NCBI GenBank assembly: GCA_036874045.1
Contig: JAZBRI010000003.1
Location: forward strand, 4,166,501-4,230,500
Direction: 5' to 3'
Source: Cymodocea nodosa
Taxonomy: Eukaryota; Streptophyta; Magnoliopsida; Alismatales; Cymodoceaceae
Length of the DNA stretch: 64,000 nt
In this document: one piece after another, positions 45,770 through 56,494 of the stretch
How positions within the stretch are numbered: position 1 is the stretch's first letter
How the letters are laid out: the number at the start of each line of letters is the position of its first letter
Notes under the pieces: model-generated
What the model was told of the DNA's origin: nothing
What the model saw: only the letters and a program-made list of their open reading frames with translations
Databases searched by the model: none
Position numbers and translations under genes: made by a program

Positions 45770-46279
45770 TATAATGAACCTCTGACTAAATCATGAATCT
45801 CACAAAGTCTAATGGAACGTTGAATGTCTAGGGTGGGTGTTGGTTCCTCCAAGCTCTTTCTATAGTTGATAGCTTAGGTTGTTGATGTTGATGGTGGTGA
45901 GTTGACACATTAAGATCAGATCTCTAAGGATGGACGGTGGTGGTCCAACTCATCTGTTGTGTGGCGATTGCCATTCACTAAGTTGACACAAATGTATTTG
46001 GGGATGGAAATTTGCTCCTAGGTTCACCACAGGAACCATATTTAAGCTTTAATGATAGTCAGCAAAATCATTACTTTGGAATGGGAGGCCATACCACAAC
46101 ATACTCTATTTTCGTCACACATTTACTAACTTATAACAAAATCTAGACTAATTCCAAAAGGTGCTCTTTGGTGCCTGTTGGCTTTCATGTACTTTATTGT
46201 TCGCATCATCTCTCATCCCACCTTTTCATGTTGTTGGTGTATTCATTTGAACTTGCTTGTTTCTGCCCTGTCCATGACA
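45770..46279 (-). repeat. 5' LTR of the 3.66-kb element, with adjacent PBS
   Basis: 510-bp copy beginning TATAATGAACCTC and ending TCCATGACA. It has an extra stretch (GTTGATGTTGATGGTGGTGA, near 45880) absent from the other LTR. The primer site at 45754-45766 is three bases from its inner edge. Confidence 0.85.
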
Positions 46280-46284
46280 TTTTA

Positions 46285-47185
46285 GGTCAATCAAAAGTAG
46301 TAAATCAAGAAGGTATGTGCATACATCCACATTTTCACATTTTCACTTTATTTCTCTCTCCATGTTCTCATTGTAAAGCTTTGATGATTATATGTAGTTG
46401 TATTATATATTTTAAGTCATTTTGTGAAGTTTTATACACATTGTAGATCTTTGTAATTTTTTTACTTATATTTGCATTTTAGATGATTAGAATATTTTTG
46501 GCTCAATATATTGGAAATTAGGTGAAAATTAGGATATTGACATTTGATTGTTGTAATGTGTTGTCATTAATAATTAGAAATTTTGTATAGTTGGATAAAA
46601 AAAATCTAATTTTGATAATTTTCATTTGATTTATTCATTTGGGATGATGTCTTGTAAAATGTCAAATTGTATGATGCCTATATTAATTTATTGAGGTGGC
46701 AGTGTTTTTATGGGCAGAAAAACTCTAAAACATTGAGGATATTCGTACATCATTGGCTTATGACGTTGAAGTAAATTGGTAGATTTGAAGAATGGGATTA
46801 TGAAGTGACTGGATATGTTCAAGAATATTACACTAATAAATGATCATGTAAGTGGTTGTTGTATGGTGGAACAAGTTGCATGGACATTGTAGATGATGCT
46901 AAAATGAGGTTATGATAGTTTGAATGATAAAGTTCCAACTGTGGAAGTATATTTGTGGCAAATAGACCAGTTGTATCATTCAATGTTTCAAGGTTATCCA
47001 GTGATGAAATTCATTCGTATATTGGATTCTGATATTGATTCTACATGTTTTAACAATCTTGAGGGTGATTTTACTCATAATATCATGTGATGTATACCAA
47101 GTTTTGACACAAGAGTTCCAAGTAAATCAGCGCAATATCCTTACGGACAATGGCAATGATATTTATCTTCAATTGTTAGTCAAAC
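46285..47185. other. Unassigned region between LTR element and LINE
   Basis: Plus-strand broken coding-like phrases occur at 46740-47090 (TATGACGTTGAAGTAAATTGG, GAATGGGATTATGAAGTGACTGG), suggestive of a decayed transposon protein, but I cannot assign a family. No host gene seen. Confidence 0.3.
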
Positions 47186-47189
47186 CTTT

Positions 47190-50100
47190 TTTTTGAAAAG
47201 AAATAGGCTGAATCTTGTCAAGGAATAAGCTTCATCCAGTTACAAAAGGAGGATGATTAAAAAGATCTACCAAAAACCAAACCACCAGGATATAGATTAC
47301 AATGAGGTCACCTCCCAATCAGATAACAAGCTAGTGGAAGAAAATAAAAGATCCACTTTTCCACAGTTGCCTTCTTTAAAAATGCAGCTGTTTCTCTGGA
47401 CCAAGTGCACCAACAGATTGTATGGATGGCTAGCCTAAACCTCTGCACATCCACCTTAGGTCTCCCCTTGGTTATCTACCTGGAGGCTTCAGAAGATTGT
47501 CAAAGGACTTAAGGTTCCATCTGCTCATGAGCAATGTGGGCAACATCTGACTCTAGACATAATGCACCACCATACAAGATGCTCCCTGTCCTCCTCTCCC
47601 TGGCCACAAAAGCAACATTCCAGATTAGAAGTCAAAGCCCACTTCTTTACTTTTGTGATAAAGTGGTTGTGTGCCAATAATCAGATGAAAAACCTAACTT
47701 TGAGTGGTGATTTGCATCTCCACACTAGAGTGAAGGCTTTCTAGTTGTCATCCCTGAAATCTGACATGCTTTGAAAACAACTGGAGACAGTAAAAGAGCC
47801 ACAGTTCCCTCCCTTCCATGAGATGCAATCAACTCCACCTGCTGGTTTTTGAGACCTTTGCAAAATATGAAGCAATGCCACAAGATCCTCCATTTCCTTT
47901 AAATTCCTTCTCAAGCCCAAGTTCCAGCTCCATGAAGAGTGCTCCCACACTCCTAAATTGGCAACTTTGGCCTTTTTCCTCAAGCAGATATTTTAAATGT
48001 TAGGGAAAGAACTAGTCAACATTCTCCCCCCCCCACTCACCTCTCATGCCAAAAAGTATTCCTGCCATCTCTAATTGTGAAACTAATATTTTCATTGAAA
48101 AAAATCCTGTAGAGAAATAGTTGTCCTCCAGAATTCAAAGATTTGCTGTAGGAATGCTTGCTCTGAAAAATTCTGTTCCAAAATGCCTCCTTCTGGACCT
48201 GTTTCCATGACCACTTACACAGCAAAGCATTATTAAGAGTCCTGAGTGGTCTAATTCCCAGCTCTCCAAATCATCTAGGCTTGTATACCTCCTCCCAGGC
48301 AACCAGAGCATCTTGAGAACCCTGTTTCACCTCCATAACCATCTGTGGGAAAAAGCCTCCAAAGCATTGATGACCCCCTCTAAAAGGAACACTGACATAT
48401 GAAACACGGGAATACTGTTGAGTATACTTTTAAGGAGAGTGAGCCTACCCCTAAAGCCTAAAAAGTGACCTTTCCATCCCTCCAACCTCCTCTCCACCTT
48501 ACCAATGAGATTCCTCCAATCAGCCCTAGAGGGCCTCTTAAAAGAGAGAGGCAGACCAAGATCCTCCACCTCTGCAACCATCCTTCCTTTACAACCCTGT
48601 TGCACATAAAAACCATCATGTTGACCCCTAAATTGAATAGAAATGGCAACAAAGGTTCTTTGTCTGACTCCACATCGAAAGTTAGAGTAACCTTTGGTGT
48701 GCCCATTGATAAGAAGAGAACCCCTTGCTGATGGTAAGATGTTCTTTGCTCATTTCACCCATTGATCTAGGAAGTTGTGGAGCTTGAGAATGAGGTCTGA
48801 TTGCTTGGTGTGCAAGTACTCGGTCAAGGAATTCTTATGCTGCCACAAAGCCTTCAACTAAGCAATGACCTAGAACAAATGCACTTTGGTCTGGATGTAA
48901 AATATCATTCACCACAGAGAGCGGTCTATCTTGGTGATAATATTCATACCAGTATTCGGTAAAACTGATGGGGTGAAAGTCATTCACATCTACTGTTCCA
49001 ACCTTCTTGGGAATGAAAAACAAAAAACTATTGCTGATAGGGTCACAGTCAATATTCTCCCTCCACCATTCATTCATGGCATCCAGTGAGGCATCTTTAA
49101 CAATGGAGAAGAAACTTTGGAAGAAACAAGGGGGAGAGCCATCTGGACTTGGAGACTTTTAACCTGCCAAGCCAAAAATTGCGTTCCTGATTTCAGATTC
49201 TGTAGACTGTCTAGTAAGATCCACTTTCTCCTGAGAAGAAATCTTTGGCAAAAAATCTGGTCTATGGCATGGTTTCCAACCTGATTACTTCATGAAAAGT
49301 TTTTCATAAAAATCAGTAACCACCTGTTCAGCCTGCTTACCTTCATAAACTTGCTCCACAGCGCTAATTCTGTTGATTTTATTGATATGTCTTCTGCTAT
49401 CAGAACACTTATGGAAGAAACTAGCATTAACATCCCCCACTTTAAGCCAGATTTCCCTAGATTTCTGCCTCCAATCCAATTCTTCAAGTTTCAGAAGACG
49501 TTCCAATTTAATTTTAGCCACTGCCCTGCCCTTTCTTTTTCCATCTGATGATTTCTGGCAATCTTATCCAACAGGTATTATTTATGAGTTCTACATTGTT
49601 TTCATAATTCCTTTGCCATTGAATTAGTTAAACCTTGATAAACTTCATTTTTTGTGCAACTGCCATGCTTTTGCTAACTGGGACATTCCAACTAGAAGAG
49701 GTCAGTGACCTGAATGCATCAATCCTCAACCAACGAGCCTTTAAGTGAAAAGGACCTCTGTTGAAACTAACTGCAGAAGAGAGAAGGGGAATATGGCCCG
49801 ATCCTACTCTCACCAGGCCCTCTACTTTACAGCAAGGGAACTTGTTCTCCCAAGGTTCCATCAACCAGGAAGTGATCAAGGTGCGAGGAAATAGGTGATT
49901 TCTGTGGGTTTGACTACGTTAAAGTACACACTTCCACTGGAAAATCCAGAAGCTCCTCAGAGTTAATCCCATCTGTAGAGACGCACATCTTTCATGAACA
50001 CACTGCCAGAAAACTTCTCTATTGGAGATCTACTGCAGTTGAAGTCCCTCATCATCAAACAAGGCTGGTTTCAGTGCAATCAGACATTATATATCTCGTT

Positions 50101-51120
50101 CCATGCAGTAACTCTTGCCTGTCTGTTATGGGATCTGTAAATAATAGTGCAGATCCATTTGAACCCCTCATCACCTCCAGAAGGCTAAAAACTATGAAAT
50201 CCCCCATAGAGAATCAACCAGGGACCAGGATTTGGAGTCCCAAGTCTAAAGAATTCAACTTGATGCCCTCATCAATGGTGTGGAGATGACTCTATCAAGT
50301 CTTCTACCCCCATCCTTCTTAGCCCCAAATTGTCTACTAATTTTTTTTTTGTTTTCTGTAATGCTAACACCAAAAATCCCCCACTTATAAGCCAAATCAC
50401 TCACCAATGCTGCTTAGCTTCTCCCCTGCGGCCCCTTACATTCTGAGTAAAAACTTCATGGATTAACTCCATTGCTCCCTGATGCATCCTCTGCATCCAA
50501 TCTGTTCCAGGCCATTCTAAAATTCGGTATCCAATCTGCATCAACATGAAATCCCATGATCCCCTCTGATAGATAATAGCTACGTCATCCCAAAGCTTCT
50601 CTTCTTTTAAAGGTGACTAGAATGGATTTAAGGGAGAACAAAGTTCACTATCATTTGCAGGTGTACCTTGGCCTCTACCTAGCTTGCCCTCATTTTCCAA
50701 TGGCAATGAATATCGCTGAAGTGACTGCCTTCAAATTGGCCTATGCTCAGGAGAGGTGTCCATGAAAACTTGGGCATTTGTGCCCCTGCCAGCATCCAAT
50801 CATCCTTTGTAGGTGTTTGCTTCAATTGCAGTGCTACCTTCAACTCTCTTCAAATCCAAGCAACCCCTTTCAAACTCCCTGTCTTGAATAAAAATGTTCG
50901 ACCCATTAGACTAACAACCCATACTTGGGCTTGGCACCCAAGACTTTTCATAAAATGAAAAAGATCTATAGAATTAGACCTTTGAATATTATCCATCTCC
51001 CTTGGTATAACCATGTCAATCACATCACCACCCTCCCCTTGACCACAAGCCACCCTCCCTTTTTGATGGCCCCCTCCAATGGAACTTCCTTTCAATGCAG
51101 GTCTAGTGAACTCCACTCTT
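47190..51120 (-). mobile_element. L1-type LINE, nearly full length, inactivated
   Basis: Domains in order on the minus strand. The N-terminal region is at 51110-50700. The endonuclease end (TLTWSNPQKSPISSHLDHFL, then SGHIPLL) is at about 49950-49740. A linker is at 49521-49285 (EELDWRQKSREIWLKVGDVNASFFH). RT is at 49077-48835 (NSFLFFIPKK, DFHPISF, ILHPDQSAFVLGHCLVEGF) and 48605-48327 (GLPLSFKRPSRADW, WKGHFLGFRGRLTLLKSIL, IPVFHMSVF). A zf-RVT-type tail is at 47983-47560, and a short A run ends the element at about 47187-47195 (T run on the plus strand). Frames are broken between every block and the YADD box is not intact. A typical plant L1 insertion with several stop codons; no target duplication could be fixed. 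Confidence 0.82.
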
Positions 51121-51131
51121 GTGCACAATTC

Positions 51132-51310
51132 CCGTTGGGAAAGGAAACGATGGAAATTGTTGGAAATGTTGGGAAATGAAAAACTTGGAAAATGAAAGGA
51201 GATGATGGAAAAGTTTAAGTGTTTGTGTACGTCAGGAAATGATGAAAAATAATAGGAAATTTTGATATGTTTGTGTAGAATAGTAAATGAATGATTGGAA
51301 ATGACATGAA
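51132..51310. repeat. Partial terminal copy of the Harbinger-like family
   Basis: GTGCACAATTCCCGTTGGG followed by GAAATGTTGGGAAATG repeats the first about 180 bp of the adjacent element (51319 on) as a truncated direct copy. The LINE 5' end at about 51120 joins it. Confidence 0.6.
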
Positions 51311-52588
51311 GGGGGTGTTTGTGTACAATTCCCGTCAGGAAAGGAAATGACAAGAATTGCTGGAAATGTTGGGAAATGGAAAACTTAGGAAATGATAGGA
51401 GATGATATAAAAATTTAAGTGTCTGTGCACGTTGGAAAATGACGAGAAATGATAAATTTTTTTGACATGTTTATGTAGAACAAGAAATGAAATGATCAGA
51501 AATGACATGAAATTTTAATTTATTTTTGCATAATAAGAAATGATGAGAAATAAAATTTTTAATACTTTTTGAAATAATAAATAATAGTACAACTTGAAAA
51601 TAATATTTTAAATAATATAGTATATATGAATTATATTTTAAGTAATATAATATAATATAATATATAGTACACAATTATTTTGGTATGAATAATGTTTTCA
51701 TCACAAATATACAATGCAAACATACTATAAAATATATCAAAAGGATAATAATGTAGTATAATTATTTGTAATTAATTTATTGATTAAGTTTTTAATTAAT
51801 GAATTGAAATAATTAATCAAAATATAATTAATTAATTACATTAATCAATTAACAAGGTATATAATTTTTATCTTGAATAATTAGATCATTCATATACTTC
51901 TATCTCAAAAATATTTATCTTCATCCATTTTTCATTCTTTCCCATTTTTCCTCCTTTCTCTTAAAAGTTTTATTTTATTTCATTATTTCTCACAAATAAC
52001 TTTTATTTCTTTTATCAAAAGTTTTTTTTTTTTCACCATCAACAATCCATCTTGTTTGGCAACGTTTGCCTGAGCGGCAAGTAAGAGCGGTGAGCAGGAG
52101 TAACGAGCGGCGAGTGCAAGCAACGAGCGTCGAGCTGCGAGCATGAAAAGCTGCGAGCAACGAGCGGCAAGTGCAATGAGCACGAGCGTGGTGAGCTGCG
52201 AGTAGTGCGCAATGAGCATGGCGAGTAGCGAGCGTGGCAAGCGGCAATGCGACGAGCAGCGAGCACGAGCACGGCGAGTGACGAGCAATGAGCACTAGCG
52301 TGGTGAGCGACGAGCAGTGAGCACAAGTGTAGCAAGCAGTAAGCACAAGTGTAGCGAGCAGTAAGCACAAGTGTAGCAAGCAGTGAGTGCGGTGAGCAAC
52401 GAGCAGGAGTGTGAGTGCGGCGAGCAACGAGCGGCAACAATTTCTCGAAATTTCCTAAGGTTGCGGAAGGGGGGAGGTTGGAAAGGTTGGGAAATATTTT
52501 TGTGAATATTGGAAAATCTTGGGAAATCTTTTCCCAAGATTTCCTTTCCTAAGATTTCCCAACCTTACTAGAATGCACAAACCCCCCC
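51311..52588. mobile_element. Harbinger-like non-autonomous element with internal GC-rich minisatellite
   Basis: The left end GGGGGTGTTTGTGTACAATT and the reverse complement of the right end GGGGGGGTTTGTGCATTC are terminal inverted repeats, flanked by GAA on both sides (51308-51310 and 52589-52591). Subterminal regions carry mirrored GGGAAAT/ATTTCCC motifs. The middle is AT-rich (51520-52060) and then changes abruptly to a GC-rich minisatellite. No transposase. It belongs with the elements at 10270, 15259 and 40895 by its GTTTGTG core. Confidence 0.55.
52072..52437. repeat. GC-rich minisatellite built from GAGCGGCGAGC-type units
   Basis: Degenerate tandem units of (G/C)GAGC(A/G)(A/G)CGAGC and CAGTAAGCACAAGTGTAGC fill about 365 bp between AT-rich flanks. 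Near 52320-52385 a 22-bp unit (GTAGC(A/G)AGCAGTAAGCACAA) repeats nearly exactly. The matching place in the neighbouring copy (about 53195-53280) is only about 85 bp, so the array has expanded or contracted. Confidence 0.8.
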
Positions 52589-53435
52589 GAAATTTTAACG
52601 TGTTTGTGCATAATAGGAAATGATGAGAAATAAAATTTTTAATAATTTTTGAAATAGTAAATAATAGTACAACTTGAAAGTAATATTTTAAATAATATAG
52701 TATAAATTAATTATATTTTAAGTAATATAGTATAATATAATATATAGTACACAATTATTTTGTTATGAATAATCTTTTCATCACAAACATACAATGCAAA
52801 CATACAAAGATACATATAACTAATTTCTTATGCTTGCAATGGTGAAGAAAATAAAATATATCAAAAGGATAATAATGTAGTATAATTATTTGTAATTAAT
52901 TTATTGATTAAGTTTTTAATTAATGAATTAAAATAATTAGTTAAAATGTAATTAATTAATTACATTAATCAATTAACAAGGTATATAAGTTTTATCTAAA
53001 ATATTTAATTTTTATCTTGAATAATTAGATCATTCATATATTTCTATCTCACAAATGTTTATCTTCATCCATTTTTCATTTTTCCTCATTTCTCTTAAAA
53101 GTTTTATTTTGTTTCAATATTTCTCACAAATAACTTTTATTTTTTTTATCAAAAGGTTTTTTTTTCACAGTCAACTGTCCATCTTCTCTGGCAACGTTCG
53201 CTCGAGCAGCGAGCCTAAGTGGCGAGCGGGAGCGACGAGCGTTGGCAGTAGCTACTGTTGGAGTTGCGAACGTTTTGAGGGTTTTTAGGGAATGATTTCC
53301 TGACCTTACCGAAGAGAGGAGTTGGGAAATCATCTCCCAATGATCTTTTTATATGGGGAAAACCTTGAAAAGGTATTTCCCAAGACTATCTTTCCCAAGC
53401 TTTCCTAGTATTGTTGGGAAGCATAAACCCTCCCC
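52589..53435. repeat. Second, 5'-truncated tandem copy of the Harbinger-like element
   Basis: From GAAATTTTAA at 52589 the sequence repeats 51509 onward (offset 1080 bp): AATAGTACAACTTGAAA, ATATAGTACACAATTATTTTG, AAAGGATAATAATGTAG, CTCACAAATAACTTTTAT and the GC-rich block occur in the same order. It ends AAGCATAAACCCTCCCC. It has an insertion (ATACATATAACTAATTTC region near 52810) and a much shorter minisatellite. Confidence 0.75.
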
Positions 53436-53954
53436 TGCAATCCACACACGACTATATGCACATTCATCTCTCTCTTATTCTCCTCTACCCGATCAGTTGG
53501 CACACTTGGCACCCCTCAAAGGCCTTAATAAAGGCTCAAGGAGCTTCCAACTCTCCCTTCTCCCACTTGGGGACATGGAAAGCGACCTAGAAATGTCCTT
53601 AAAATTAATCTTACTTTCTTGGGAATTGTCTCCATGGCCCCAAAAAGCTTGACTAAAACCATCATAGCCTCTAACTTTGATTAATGCTGGGAAGCACAAA
53701 CCCTCCCCTGCAATCCACACATGACTATATGCACATTCATCTCTCTCTTATTCTCCTTTACTCGATTAGTTGGCACACTTGACACCCCTTAAAGGTCTTA
53801 ATAGAGGCTCAAGGAGCTTCCAACACTCCCTTCTCCCACTTGGGGACATGGAAAGCGACCTAGAAATGTTCTCAAAATTAATCTCACTTTCTTGGGAGTT
53901 GTCTCCATGGCCCTAAAAAGCTTGACTAAAACCATCATAGCCTTTAACTTTGAT
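53415..53954. repeat. Tandem duplication, 273-bp unit, two copies
   Basis: TGGGAAGCA(T/C)AAACCCTCCC begins at 53415 and 53688. Both copies continue almost identically through GACTATATGCACATTCATC, GGAGCTTCCAAC and CTTGACTAAAACCATCATAG. Each unit starts with the terminal sequence of the preceding Harbinger-like copy, so the duplication includes the element border. Confidence 0.85.
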
Positions 53955-54740
53955 CCCAATGTAGTTTGCTTGTTAATCTCTTGCAATTTGCTTGAGGATC
54001 CTACTAGTTGCTCAATAATAGAGATGTTCTAGAGGTCGAAGGGATCCCTAAAAGTTGCAACCAAACCACTCTTCTTGATTTAGCAACTATTGATGTTGAA
54101 CTCCTTTCTTCTCCAACCATTCCAAAGTGAAGCCACAATCCCTAGAAATGCCTTCTTACAACAAGGAATCCCTCCAAACCTCATTGGAGAAGCTCACAAA
54201 GTCCCCACTTAGGATGCTTTGAACCCACCAATGACTAATGACACACCATCTCCATTGCAAAAACCCAGTAATGTTTGATGCTTCTCATCTAGTAGATTGC
54301 AAACTTGGCACCACCTGAGATGTTCCCAGGTCCAAGCAATTTTTGGATTCCAAGATATCTTTACTTGAGTTGCAACTTCCCTTGCTTCTTGCTCAATAGT
54401 GAATGATCAAGCCAAACCTTGTTAGACCAAATATGACTCTTCTAGCGGTTGTACTTATTGCCTTTATGCCCCATGTTACTGCAAAAGTGACGAACAATTG
54501 GGCCTAGGTTGCCATTGTGGAGCCTCACCCCTCGAATGCCCCATTGTTGCTCACACACATTGTCCCTCCTACATGCAATCTTTTTAATCAATTGTTAGTT
54601 GAACTGTAATAATTTGATTCATATAAATTTAAATGAACTCTTGTTTACTTAGACTTTTGCATGATCATCTAAACACCTTTATGCCATATCATCTACCACA
54701 TGCATACATAATATCATTTGAAGTTGGTGGATTGTTGTAT
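53955..54740. other. Unassigned sequence before the MULE fragment
   Basis: Moderately GC sequence without an intact frame. It could be the reverse side of a decayed LINE or LTR-element coding region, but I see no diagnostic motif. Confidence 0.25.
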
Positions 54741-55390
54741 CCACATTTTTTATGATTGTCAAGGAAGGATCAACCACCCCCTTATGATTTTGGAGATGTA
54801 CGAGAAAATGTATATATAGAGGAAAATACACAGAGCATTACCATTGATAATGACATTGATGTGAATGATGAGGAAGGAGAAGAGAATGATGGGAATGACC
54901 AACCAGAAAATGAGCCTAACATTGTTAATAGTTTGACTATTGCTTTAAATGTTGAAACTAATGAATTTGTTGTAGTTATAAGCAATAATTATGTAGAATT
55001 GTTGGAAGATTTGCCAGATATTTTTGAGGATGAGCAATAGATAGACAACTCCATTATAGAAGATTTGCAATTGATTTTCATGACATCAGAAAAGGGCTAA
55101 GTCTATGAAGATTTTGATCACATGCCAGTTAACCAAGGGCATGAGTTTTGGTCCGAGAAGATTTTTATTTCCTAGGATGTAATACATACACTACATTTGT
55201 GGCATATGAAGCTCTATGTGTAGTATATAGTGTCAATATCAATGAAGAACAAGTTACTGTGAAGTGTATTCATGAAGGTTGTCATCGGAGACTTCACACT
55301 TCTAAACCCAAGGGCAAAGAATACTTAAAATTGAAGAGTTGTTTTTTCAACCATATGTGGAACAATCCCATTTACTATTTTAGACCATAG
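54740..55390 (+). pseudogene. Mutator-like (MULE) transposase N-terminal fragment
   Basis: Plus-strand frames give an acidic leader (54756-55040, rich in Asp/Glu/Asn) and then, at about 55200-55370, the MuDR-type DNA-binding domain: VNINEEQVTVKCIHEGCHRRL, HTSKPKGKEYLKLKSCFFNH. These match the family's VKC....C.W.L.AS and F.I.....H.C pattern, though the final Cys of the motif is replaced. The catalytic DDE domain is absent; the frame ends at 55388 and a copia remnant follows. Confidence 0.7.
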
Positions 55391-55559
55391 ATAGTCTAGC
55401 TTTTCTTACATATGTTGGCTCACCTTTTGTAAAGATGAGAGTGTCCATGTTGATTGGAAAAATTGTGGAGATGATGAAGGCAGAGAAGAGAATGGGCAAC
55501 TTGTCAAAAAGCATGACAGACAAATAAAGCATTGGATATTGTGGAAACAAAGAATAAGT

Positions 55560-56120
55560 GAAAATAGATGATTCATTAACAAACATAAAGTCTTTATATA
55601 TAAAGGCTATAAAGAGAGAACAAATACTATATAAGAGTAATGTAAGACTAAACCCACAAGAAACCCCAACTAAACCTAACCTTTAGATCCATATAAGGAT
55701 CCAATTATTTATATACTTTAACACTCTTCTTTAAGCTGAAACATATATATTAGTCATGTTTAACTTGGTGCAAAGTGTGTTGAGGACTCCAACACCTAAT
55801 CCTTTGGTGAGCATATCTAGTAACTGTTCTGAAGATTGTGTGTGGGATATAGAGATAACTTCACACGTCATCATATCATGAATGTAGTAATAATCAATTT
55901 CATTGTGCTTTGTCCTCTCATGGAATGTAAAGTTATTTATAATGAATATAGTGGCCTGTTTGTCATAGTGCATGTTTATAGGAGTCTCAACGTCAAACCT
56001 AAGTTCCATCAGAAAGGACCTTATCTACATCATCTTATAAGCTGTTTAGGCCATGAACTTGTATTTAGCTTCAGGTTTAGATTTGGATACTACTTTTTGT
56101 TTCTTGTTGTGTCAAGTTGC
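55560..56120 (-). mobile_element. Ty1/copia 3' remnant: RNase H C-terminus and LTR start
   Basis: Minus-strand frame 56009-55731 ends copia RNase H: FHERTKHNEIDYYYIHD, then SEQLLDMLTKGLG, matching FHERTKHIEID.H..R and AD..TK.L. After the stop comes a purine-rich tract (TTAAAGAAGAG) and TGTTAAAGTATA at about 55722, the likely start of its 3' LTR, which contains a TATATATAAAG promoter-like block near 55600. The rest of the element is missing. It lies about 400 bp upstream of the THO1 start codon and points away from it. Confidence 0.7.
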
Positions 56121-56284
56121 AAAGTTTCCTTCAACATCACTACATTAGTTTTAAGTGAATTTGTTGTCATTCTTGTCTCTTGTGTAACTAGAGTTAAAAA
56201 AGCCTTAATCTTGAGATGATTGTAACTTTGTCAGAACTCAAAACGTAAGCTATTGGGTACTATTGATGAATTTTTTTAAAAAAG

Positions 56285-56410
56285 AAAAACAGAAAACTCA
56301 GCGGCTGACTCACTGTGTTCTTCTCACTATAGTAACGAGTTTTATCAGGTCTATTTTTAATAATATTTATTTTTAAATATTATTTTAAAAATTCACCTTT
56401 TTTAGCATGC
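56285..56410. repeat. Dispersed repeat, inverted relative to 42262-42400
   Basis: GGTCTATTTTTAATAATATT and AAAATTCACCTTTTTTAGC are the inverse of the copy near 42.3 kb. It lies within about 200 bp of the THO1 start codon. Confidence 0.5.
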
Positions 56411-56494
56411 CAACTTTGAAGTCAAGAACTTTTCTATTTTTCTTGTTCATCGTCCTTTTATCTTGAAAACATCTGTCACTGCAGGGGAGATATT

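Larger units (their letters stand above)
42623..46279 (-). mobile_element. Complete non-autonomous LTR retrotransposon, 3.66 kb, TSD TTTTA
   Basis: Direct repeats 42623-43112 and 45770-46279 share long blocks (AATGTATTTGGGGATGGAAA, TTTAAGCTTTAATGATAGTC, AAAATCTAGACTAATT). TTTTA lies at 42618-42622 and 46280-46284, an exact 5-bp target duplication. TTTGATACCA (45757-45766) is the reverse complement of the Met-tRNA primer site, so the element reads on the minus strand with its 5' LTR at the right. A strong polypurine tract (AAGGGGGGAGGAA on the minus strand, 43113-43125) adjoins the 3' LTR. The 2.65-kb interior has only interrupted minus-strand frames (for example 45666-45436, 45410-45135 and 43500-43228), none with gag or pol motifs I recognise. 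It is therefore LARD-like or carries unknown sequence. Confidence 0.85.

Noticed and set aside
51983-52440. Overlapping minus-strand Leu/Ala/Cys/His-rich frames of up to 145 codons
   Set aside because: They are translations of the GAGCGGCGAGC minisatellite in all three frames, so openness follows from the repeat unit.
53353-53986. Two related ORFs (75 and 62 codons on the minus strand) as a tandem gene pair
   Set aside because: They arise from the 273-bp tandem duplication, have no domain and end at the repeat borders.
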